Shown here piece by piece: positions 1 through 9,200 of a stretch of 12,761 bases of DNA. The notes beneath the pieces were generated by a model. It had not been told where the DNA came from and searched no databases. It saw nothing but the letters and a program-made list of their open reading frames with translations. Source of the DNA: Baffinella frigidus (Eukaryota; Cryptophyceae; Cryptomonadales; Baffinellaceae). The stretch spans positions 1 to 12,761 of the forward strand of contig MU647139.1 in assembly GCA_026770585.1 (NCBI GenBank), written 5' to 3'. Position 1 is the stretch's first letter. Each line of letters begins with the position of its first letter. Position numbers and translations under genes: made by a program.

Positions 1-118
1 GAGTGCCCGGTTTGAGGTCAGGGTAGTTAAGGTTCAGGGTTCAGGGTTTTGGATTTAGGGTTTGGGGTTTAGGGTTCAGTGTTCCGTGTTCAGGATTTAA
101 GATTTAGGGTTTAGGGTA
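1..118. repeat. Telomere-like tract next to the exon 15 donor, flanked by a copy of the exon edge
   Basis: Degenerate TTTAGGG/TTCAGGG units fill 22-118. The first 26 bases of the window resemble 119-144, the end of exon 15 with its donor (gagtgcccggtttgaggtca against gagtacccggcttgaggtcg). The repeat tract is therefore bracketed by two copies of the exon-intron edge, the outer one degenerate (HRD changed to YPD when read through). Confidence 0.7.
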
Positions 119-124
119 GAGTAC

Positions 125-227
125 CCGGCTTGAGGTCGCGGTGAGCGATCTTCTCGGAGTGGACGGCGCCCATCCCGTCAGTGAGCTGGAGCATCAGGGT
201 CTTGGCCCGCTCCATGTCAAGCGTGCC
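125..227 (-). CDS. Exon 15: kinase alpha-E and catalytic loop HRDLKP
   Basis: The acceptor CATGGCAG opens in phase 0 and the donor GTACTC closes in phase 1. The translation is GTLDMERAKTLMLQLTDGMG followed by AVHSEKIAHRDLKP. HRDLKP is the catalytic loop with the catalytic Asp and the phosphate-contacting Lys, and the preceding helix is a normal alpha-E. The following Asn, the DFG motif and the C-lobe would be in exons left of the window, so activity cannot be judged. Lys after Asp suggests Ser/Thr specificity. The intron that follows is telomere-like repeat from its first bases. Confidence 0.85.
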
Positions 228-3200
228 CTGCCATGTTCGCGCTTCACAAACCATTGTGAACTTCGACTTCACAAACCACGAACGAGACAGCTGTTGCTGC
301 CAAGCCTCAGTGAGCCTTGGAACAAAAAACAGAAGCCCATTATCGCATGGAGAAGACAGCCGAACTACGGACCTTTCATCAAATGTCAACTTGTCCAGGA
401 AGCAGTCAACTTTAAGGATCTTCACTGCAAATTTGGTCACGTTACCGCTAAATCTAGCGGAACCGAAACCTTCGTAGCCCACCGTGTGGCATCATTGAGT
501 TTGAAGCAAACCAGCAACCCGTTGTGTAAAGCAACAGGAAGTGAAGCTTGTGCTGGAGGTCCGTTCGCTCTTGGGGTAGGTGCTTCCTCCGTACACGGAC
601 TAACGGGCTTTCAGGATTTTCTGTTTCTAGTCAGCTCCCGGGCGTAATCCCCCGGTGTTCGGGGGGTTCAGCACGGGAGTGAGCTGGGCGGAAAGTCGTC
701 CATACCTCCTTGGCGAGAATGTTGTCGAGCGAATCCCCTTTGACCAGCTCCATCACAATGATCAGCTTGCCCTGAAACTTCGAGCTGCTTGGGGTTGAGG
801 GTTTAGGGTTAGAGGTTTAGGGTTCAAGGTTGATTGTTCATTGTGTATTGTGCATTGTATATTGTGTATTGTTTGTTGCTTTGGGGTTGGTTTTGGGGTT
901 GAGGGTGAACACGGTGCGTCAGTATCACTGACTCATCTTCAAATGTTGAGATAGAGCGGGTCTCTCTTGAGTTTACACCTTTTCAAGCCAGAACCCTTCC
1001 AAATTTTCAAACGGAATGATTCAACTCGTGTCGCAAACATCGCGAATTAGTCCATCAAAAATAAGTCCTCGTAAAACTTCAAGTGAGACTCTACATGGCA
1101 GAGTATCTGAGATACTCAACATTTGAGATACATGTGAGATTCATGATCAAGTTGAAGAACTGAGTGACACCGAGGCACGTCTGAGATAAGCATCAGCAAC
1201 TCTGCATGCGGCATAGAATTCACAACCAGGTGTCGGCTAGAAATACACAGCTACGAAGGGATTGTCGATGGCTGAGCCACCGAGAATCGGTTAGAACATC
1301 CGTAGGAACAACCCTATGTCTCCACGGATTGCCCACCGTAGGGCCCTACGCCTGATCCAATTATGGGGTCTTCACGCAATTCCTTTGTAGGAAGTCTGTA
1401 AGGTTATTCGGGACTGTTAAATCATTCGGGGCTAATTTACTACACGATGTATGTCATGGTAGGTGCATATCATGACATGAAAGATGAATACCATCATATT
1501 ACCATGGCATTCAAACTCTCTAGAAACAGCGTTTTTATGCCATGGTAGGTGGATATTCATATCATGATATGCACCTGACATCACATAAAAAAGGCTATGT
1601 CAGCATTAAAATCGATGGATATCATGACATCTTTCACAAAGCTTTTATTTTCGAAGCAGTTGCCTAAAATCATCCAAAAAGGCAACGATTCGAGGTTTCC
1701 GAAAAAGATTTGTACAAAGAATGTCAGCATGTCGTGTAGTAAATTAGTCCCGAATTATTAGACATAAGCAAAAAACGCAATATTTGAGGTCGCCTATTTA
1801 CCAAAACAAAATAGTTAGCTTACTTTTGAAAATGAGTTAGGACAGCTGGGACTAAGCTCTTCAAAACGGTGTAGGAAAAAAAGACGGGAAAAGTTTACGG
1901 TTAAGAACGTATTTGCCTCCAAAAAGTAGTCCCATGACACCTTACATGCTTTCTAGTCCACTGTGCCACTGAACAGCCACCAGCGCCTTCGGGAATGGGT
2001 CCATTCCCGTACAAAATGCAAAAAAATCGCCAGTGGTGTGGCCAATCTTCCCCGGAAATTTGAGGAAGATTGGCGTCGGACACCTTGAGGTGGTGGAGAG
2101 GCCACCATTTACAAACAGCACCTTTTCTGGCCTCGAGTGGGGAAGCGCACTTGGAGAGAAACGCGGCGATGTTGGGGTGCTTCAACTTGATGAGTTTCTG
2201 CATGATTTGCGCCTCCCTGTCCCCGCGGTCCGTCTCCCCCTGCCACACACACACACCACGTATTTGGACGCGAATCGGCACTAAACTTCCAATAGAGTGC
2301 TTCAAATCACTTTCAAACTTTTGCACCGAGTCGCGCCCAGATTGTCAAATTTTGAACCAAGTCCCGTCCGAATGAGTCCTCCTCAAACGTACGCGTTTCT
2401 GCATGCTCTGCACCTCCCTCTCCCCGCGATCCATCTCCCCCTGTCCACGCCAGGTCACAAGTGGGAATTTGCCTAGAGTCAATTCTGGAGATTTGGGGCG
2501 GGGGGGTTACGCCAAAAGTCCACTCGAAGCTAGAAATATGAGCATTTTTTTAAAAATAACTTTACAAGTCCTTTAGAAGTAAAAAAGGAGTGTGGTAATT
2601 TTCACACAAACAGGGGCGTTTGATCACGTAGCTAACATAATTATGTTAGCTACGTGATCAAGCCCGCCCGTGACTGGTACTAAATTTAACAACCTTACAT
2701 TTAAAATGCTCCCTCTTCCAGCCTCGAGTGGGTGCACCCCGTCCGCCACAACGATGTGGGATTTGTACCACGAAACCACTTTTAAGCGAAACGATGCATC
2801 CTGAAATTCCTATCTGTTATCTGGCGTGCCATGCACAACGCGTACGAGCAAGGAGGACTTATTCGGACGCGACTCGCCACACACGCCACAATAGATGGCT
2901 GTGAAAGGCTTTTAAAATTCTGGTTGTAAACGTTTGTACCGATTCGCGCGTCCAGACAAGTCCTTCTCGGAGCGTACGCTTTCCGCGGTAGGGAGCTGCC
3001 GGGACGGGCCCGCCCCTGGACGGATAGGCCCGCCTCGGGACGGACGGGCCCGCCTCGGGACAGACGGGTCCGTCTCGGGACGGACGGGCCCGCCTCGGGA
3101 CGGGTTTCTCAGTACCTGGTCCTCGCAGACCTTGAAAGCGACGAGATCCATCTCCGTGTCTTGAGCGACGAACACCTGTGGCGGGAGAGTTCTTCAACTT

Positions 3201-6200
3201 GATCATGTATCTCACGTGTATCTCAAATGTTGAGTAACTCAGATACTCTGCCATGTTAATAGTGACGCAACCTATCAATAGTTATGTAAAGCAACTCGTT
3301 CTGGTACAAACTATAAAACAAGGTCCATTTAAAACTGAAAAAGGCTCCAATCCTTTTTTATACGAGGTCTTGTTTTATAATTTGTACCAGGAACGAGTTA
3401 CTTTACAAAACTAATTATAGGTTGCGTCACTATGAATGTAGAGCGGGTGTCTCATCTCCACGGTTTGGGGCGTACCGTAACTACGTGAGCTCACATGCTC
3501 CGAATGACGCCGAATGACGTCATTCGGCCGCCCCGAGGCCTTGTTAATAATGATTTGGGCTGTGAATCGTTCGCTTTTGGAGAGAATGCGCGGCATGAAT
3601 TGACTTTGAATATAGATGGACGCACCCCAGGAGTGTTCGGTTGCCTGGATAAGACGTTAAGCCCCCCCGCGTAGAAAGGTTTAGCGTGTATGGTTGACGG
3701 TTTAGGGTGTTGGGAGTAGGGGCAACGCTTCCAGCCCCCAGCCCAGCACTCACCGTGCCGAAGCCCCCAACCCCAGCGCGGCGGAGCAGCGTGTATGTAG
3801 TGCCGTTCTCAAGCTGGATCGTCACTGGGAGCCTGATTCAGAGGGGGGGGGGGTGAGGGGCCAGACTCAGAGGTTCAGGGCTCAGAGTCTGGGCTCTAAG
3901 TGGACTGCTTCGGGCTCAGTGGAACGCTTCGGGACTTCGCTGGAGTGTGCGCGAAAACTTAGTGGGAAGACGGATCGGGCGGGATTTTAAGCGCGTGGGG
4001 TCGTCGGGGTTTAGGGTTTTAGGGTTGAGAATCCTCTCCAATAATCAGAATGCTCAGAGGACCTTTCGGGCTTAGGGAGGGCACGCACTTGTTCACGTCG
4101 AGGTTCTGGGCTGCGCCTGGTTTAGGGTTTAGGGTTTAGGGTTTAGGGTTTAGGGTTTAGGGTTTAGGGTTTAGGGTTTAGGGTTTGGGTTTAGGGTTTA
4201 GGGTTTAGGGTTTAGGGTTTAGGGTTTGGGGTTCAGGGTTCAGGGTGTAGGGTTTAGGGTTTAGGGTGTAGGGTTTAGGGTTTAGGGTTTAGGGTTTCGG
4301 GTTTAGGGTTTAGGGTTCAGGGTTCAGAGTTCAGGGTTCAGGTTTCGTGTTTCGGGTTTAGGGTAACCCCCACCGCCCATGTCCATCAAAGCGGACTTGA
4401 TCATGCGGCCAGCCTCGGTCTTGGACACGCTCTTCTGCGCCTTGGTGTTCGCCTCCTCCGCCACGTCTGACAGGCGGGCCATCTGCGACTCCACGCCCTG
4501 TTTCCGCAACGACGGTTTATGGATATGGGATATGGTGCAGGGTGTAGAATTCCACACGAGGCTATCCATGCGAACGGAATCATAAGTCAATTATTGGATT
4601 ATTGCCCAGGAAACACGCCAAAAGTCAGCAATTGGTCATGAAGCCGGTCGAAAAGCGACCGCCACGTGATCAATTTTCCCCACAAATTTTAACATGTCCT
4701 TTTATTCTGCTCGCGTGGATAGCCTCGTGTGGTTCAGGGCCACGCCAGATCGCAAGTGGAAATTTCAGAACGCGAAGTTCTTATTCGTCGTACTAAATGA
4801 GTGTGTGCGCTTTGCGGCGGTTTCAGCTCCTCGTGCTTTCCACCTCATACAAGCGCTGGATCTCGGACTCCACACCCTGCCCACGCCAGGGCACGAGTGA
4901 AAATTTCAGATTGCAACGTTTCGCTTTCAAAGTGTTTCGTGGTACAAACTCCACATAGGCGACGCAACGGGCTGTTCACGTTTGGCGTGTTTCTGGTACA
5001 AATCTGGGAGGCAATCCGGAGAATCTACGTTGGGCAATCTCTCACTTGTGACCTGGCGTGATTCCGGGCGTAGCGTTGAGAGTCCCGGGCTGAGGATTCC
5101 AGCTCTGTCTCAGTCTATATAGTCCCACTGAGACCGGGCTCTTGTCCGCTCCAACGTTGAGGGATGTGAACCACCACCCAGAGTGTCAACCTGAGAATAG
5201 TCAGCCAACCCGAGTGAGGCAGAGCTGGGATCCAAGTCTGCATTTATGAGAATGTCAACGCACGGACCCCCAAACCTTACACCCTACACCCTAAACCCCA
5301 AACCCTTGAACCCCGTGGCCCGAGCTGACGTATCTCTCCTGAATCTCAAGGTGAACCGAGAGCAGTGCAAAGACAGCATGAAGCATATACCTACAGTATA
5401 CGAATGCACCAGCAAGAGAGGTATTTCCCACCTGGTAGTCCACACGGGCTACAGGTTTGGGGATTTCTGTAGTCCCGCTGAGTGTCCCGGTATCTTCAAG
5501 AAAGCAACTCTCTCTCGCGTCAACCTGGATGACAGTCATGAAGCGATCGACGTGCGAAGCGAGGCCTTTCTCCCGGAGGACTTTGTCCATGCTTTCGCGC
5601 AGATGCTGCATCTGCGGTGCAAAGCAGGTCTCATCCGGGAACAAAAAGTATGCACGATGATTACTACACAATTGCTTCGGACGTGACCCGTTGTGTAGTA
5701 ATTTTCATTGCCAGATTTCAAAAAAATACCTGTTTCCGGATTAGGTCAGTGTCGGAGAATATCATGGGTCATGAGGGGGTTTGGGGTTTCGGGGTTAGGG
5801 TTGAAGGTTTAGGGTTTAGAAGTTAGGGTTTAGGGTTCAGGGTTTAGGGTTTGGGGTCCGGGGTCCAGGGTTCAGGGGTTTGCGGTGTCGGGTGTAGGGT
5901 TGAGGGTTGAGGGTTCAGGGTTTGAGGTTGAAGGTTTGGGGTCTAGGTTCTAGGGGGTAAAGCGCACCATCGATCCTGAAATTCCCACCGACATAATCGT
6001 CCCCAGTGCAGCGACAGAATCTGTCGGATTTAGGGTTGGGGGTTCAGGGTGTAGGGTTCAGGGTTTAGGGTTTAGGGTTCAGGGTTTGGGGTTAAGGGTT
6101 TAGGGTTTAGGGTTTAGGGTTCAGGATTTAGGGTTTCGGTTTTAGCGTTCAGGGTTTAGCGTTCAGGGTTTAGGGTTCGGAGTTACGGGTCTGGAGTTTA

Positions 6201-9200
6201 GGGTTTGGAGTTTAGGGTTTAGAGTTTAAGGTGTAGGGTGTAGGACGGACCGGCCCACGCGGCCTTGAAGTCAGAATCAGACATGACGCGTTTCTTGGTG
6301 GAGTGTGCGAGGGCGTTGCGGGAAGTGCGGATTTGCTCGATTGCCTTGACGACCGTCGACTTCTTGTCTGCGAGCACCCGGGATTCAGCCAGCATGAACA
6401 GACCTCGGGCCATGCGTGCAGGGCAAAAGATGCGATCGCCAGGCACAACATCGGGTAGCACCATCGAGGAAGAGTCACTGGACGCCTGCCCCCTTATATC
6501 CCCAGTCCCACACACATGAGGCCTGCTGTACACATGAAGACACTCCCACACGCATGAGTCCTGGTGTACACATAAAGAGGGGGCGGGGGGGGCGCCTTTG
6601 AAGAAGCCGGGCTGGAAGAGTAGGAGGGTGGTGAGGATAGTGACGTCCCAGTCTTGGCTCGCGCCTGCGGCGGGAGAGGATCTCAGCTTCACGGATTAGG
6701 GCTTACCGCGAGCGTTAACTGTTTCGAGATCAGGGTTTGGGGGTTGGGGTCAAATGGAGGAGTCGAAGCTAGGTGGTATCTACCACTTCGCAGACAGGCG
6801 GGTGTCTCTCACTGGCAGCTGTTCGCGCAGATCCCGGAGAACGGAGAACTCGGCACACGCAAGGCAGTCACCTCGGACAGTTGGCTTTCGTTCTCCTGCG
6901 GAGAACGAAACGCTCCCAACCCGCCACCTAAAAGGAGGTATGTGGGGCACCCAAGGACGTAAAAAGTCGTTGCCCGCAAGGACATAACACATCAAGTCGT
7001 TGCTCACGAGGACGTAACACATCACGCCGAGAATTTCAAAGAATTCACTTTTGGACTTCAAAGAACCCGCGGTTCCAGCGGCGCGTAGTCGTGCGGTGCA
7101 CCTCATGGAATATGTCACACAAGCTTGTGGAGCGTCAGGGTCTGTGTCTGAGCAGGACCTAGCAAGAGGTCATGTGACGCGAACAGCCCCGCCGGCAAGC
7201 TCGTGAGCGCCCGCGTGACCGGTCACGCGGACGCCGAAGCCAATTGTCCGAGGTGACTGCCTTGCGTGTGCCGAGTTGCATGGTTGGCACTATGGAAGGT
7301 CTCTAGGGTCTGTGTCTGAGCAGGAACTAGCAAGAGGTCATGTGCACTCTCCACGGTGTGCACCAACGGAGAGAGGGGCGCAACCCCCCTTCGGACTTCT
7401 CTCATATTTCAACAAAGGCTTCGAGTGGCTTCATGCACGGATAGGCTGCCGTAGTCGCTGGGGGCGCCCCCAATCCCGGATAGGAACGTAACCAGTCTCA
7501 GTACAAAATCATGCAGCCACACGGAATAACTCCGCGTCCAGCCTCAAGGGGCAGGGGCACCCACCCGCGCGGAGTTTGTTCACGGGTTCCTTCCCGAGCT
7601 TGCGTTTGGTGACGTCGTCGATCTTCGCGAGAAGCTCCCCCCCGCTCGTTGCATCGTCCGTCCACTCCCCCCCTGTCGCTTCGTGCCACTTGAAGCGGAA
7701 GCTTGCGACGAGGACCGCCGGGCATACCTGCGCCGAAAGTTGACGGAGTTAGTACCAGGAACCCAGGGTGTTGACTTACGAATAGTCCGCCTGCTCCACC
7801 GCGTCGCCCGCATACACTCCCCAAAAATGGTCAAAAGAGGCGTCACGTGGAACGGCTACAATCATGAAACCCACTCAGCAGCGGCCGAGTCCTTTCCCCC
7901 CCGGATATCTGAGGGAAACACGGGTGGAATTCCAGGACAATGGATAAGATTCTAGTGCAAATCGTTTAGATCGACTGTATCTGTGAAGCCCCCGGTGGCT
8001 GCTGAGTGGCTGGTCGACTATGAAGGGAGCGAGCTTGTGAAACATCCTCGAGTTCTTGTCACTTAGTTTACGGTACAGGAGTACCTTGCTCATAAGTTAA
8101 CGCCCCGCCCTAGGGCCCTACAGTAGACCCATGCCTGGGTCCCTGCGGTGGTCCTAGGGGGTGGCGTTTTCTCGTGCTCGCTCTCTTGCGAGAGCGAGCG
8201 CGAGCACCGGCGTTGCTAACGCAGAATTCCACCCGCCCTGCTGCACACCAACATGACGACGTTTTGGGCGCGGAGTGCAGGGATGAGGGTTTGGGGTTTA
8301 GGGTGCAGGGATTAAGTTTCAGGGTTTCAGGTTTCAGGTTTAGGGTTCAGGGTTTGGAGTTTAGGGTTTCGGGTTGAGAGTCTGGTGTGGGGTTCGACCT
8401 CGTGAAGCAGGCGGCAGTACTTAGCAAAGTTCTCCTCCTCAGCAATCTCCGTGAGCGCCTTATCCTGCACGTCGCCTGTCTCCGCCGCGCCACTTGACGC
8501 TCGCCGCAGCGGCACGTCGGCGGGCATCACCGCCATCGGCGGCCTCTTCGCGCGCAGAGAGGGGTCACTCTCCGGCGCTCTCTCGCGGCCGCCTCTCTCG
8601 ACGACCCCGCCGCTTGCCTCGTGGAACTGCGTCGGACACCCGAGGCCAAACTCGTTGGTCGCGTCCCACCGGATCCGCACCGTGTTGGGATCCGACCTGC
8701 TCACGCCCGTCGCGGACAGCCCGAGCTTGCAGTCCACGATCTTGCACGACGCGCATCGCACGTCGCACGGGACTTCCTTGGTGTGCGCTGCCATGCGGTA
8801 GACCGCGATTGCTTTCCCGCAGCCGCTGAAGCTGGTCGACGTGGCCTGCACCTTCGCCGGGTGGCAGAGCAAGCCGGTCGGGCACTTGTTCACGCGGCAG
8901 TCCGTGAGCGTGAGGGTACACTTCTCGTTGACGGCGAGGCCGACTTGTTCGCAGTCATGCACGGTCACCGAATCCAGAGCACCCGTCCGCCCCTCAGCGA
9001 CCCGGCGGGTCCCGATGCCCCGCGGCGGTCGCGTCGAAGCCCCAAGCACGACACCGTGGCGGCCGCAAGGGCCAACGTCCGTGTGACCCACGACCAGAAG
9101 GTCGCATCCTTCCGATGCAAGCACCCCACTGCCGTTCTGGGAGGAGATCCCGCAGGACTTGATCGTGAGGGTGCCGCGCGTCGCTTTGACTGCACACGCG

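Larger units (their letters stand above)
785..2150 (-). other. Long intron between exons 13 and 14
   Basis: 1,366 bp of mostly AT-rich sequence. It holds a telomere-like tract (789-830), an ATTGTGTATTGTGC-type 10-bp microsatellite (about 835-880), one copy of a 69-bp dispersed repeat (1093-1161), one copy of a ~100-bp dispersed repeat (1250-1351) and a terminal-inverted-repeat element (1424-1755). No coding exon seen. Confidence 0.65.
2240..3115 (-). other. Intron region between exons 12 and 13
   Basis: 876 bp including a possible cassette exon (2393-2440), a copy of the intron-end repeat (2446-2470), a foldback element (2520-2731), an inverted copy of the intron-end repeat (2762-2828) and a GC-rich minisatellite (3001-3100). 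A minus-strand frame across the minisatellite reads as Pro/Arg/Ser/Gly repeats, an artefact of the tandem repeat. Confidence 0.65.
3176..3753 (-). other. Intron between exons 11 and 12
   Basis: 578 bp holding repeat copy B, the 180-bp MITE and a short degenerate telomere-like tract (about 3680-3712). The stretch 3440-3670 shows no recognisable feature apart from a small direct repeat, cgaatgacg, near 3500-3524. Confidence 0.65.
4498..5524 (-). other. Long intron between exons 9 and 10
   Basis: 1,027 bp with the possible cassette exon 4844-4876, a foldback (4552-4732), copies of the intron-end repeat (4741-4770, 4882-4956, reversed fragment at 5041-5060), an 18-bp inverted pair ggattccagctctgtctc / gaggcagagctgggatcc (5093-5110, 5216-5233), and a CCCTAAACCCC tract of reversed orientation (about 5274-5313). 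No further exon supported. Confidence 0.6.
6665..7564 (-). other. Long intron between exons 6 and 7
   Basis: 900 bp. It contains a short telomere-like stretch near 6725-6750, an inverted 41-bp pair (6847-6887 and 7237-7277), a perfect 11-bp stem hairpin (6886-6910), a 30-bp tandem duplication (6964-7023), a 40-bp direct repeat (7137-7176 and 7305-7344) and a 20-bp perfect palindrome CCGCGTGACCGGTCACGCGG (7211-7230). No exon fits the phase-1 junction convincingly. Confidence 0.6.

Noticed and set aside
400-482. Second kinase glycine loop and lysine (GYEGFGSAR ... FAVKILK) in the minus frame leading to exon 15
   Set aside because: It lies between kinase subdomains V and VIb, the wrong order. 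A proper glycine loop and VAFK are in exons 11 and 12, and the stretch between 230 and 400 does not look like kinase.
1091-3258. One ~2.2-kb transposon bounded by the inverted 69-bp repeats
   Set aside because: The interval contains kinase exon 13, which is essential to the surrounding gene model, so the two copies are better read as separate dispersed repeats.
2859-3278. Minus-strand frames with Pro-Ser-Arg-Gly-Gly repeats
   Set aside because: Produced by the 20-bp minisatellite at 3001-3100; only 3116-3175 is supported as an exon.
4121-4364. CRISPR-like or true chromosome-end array
   Set aside because: There are no spacers, and unique coding exons lie on both sides, so it is an interstitial telomere-like tract within an intron.
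5246-5686. Plus-strand 146-codon frame
   Set aside because: It begins in telomere-like sequence (translating to LNPKPLNP) and lies opposite exon 9; no domain content or splice context.
6872-6895. Possible 24-bp exon ENESQLSE with acceptor CCGCAG and donor GTGACT
   Set aside because: It lies in an inverted repeat and hairpin, and exons 6 and 7 already join in phase 1. Used at phase 1 it gives an unremarkable string.
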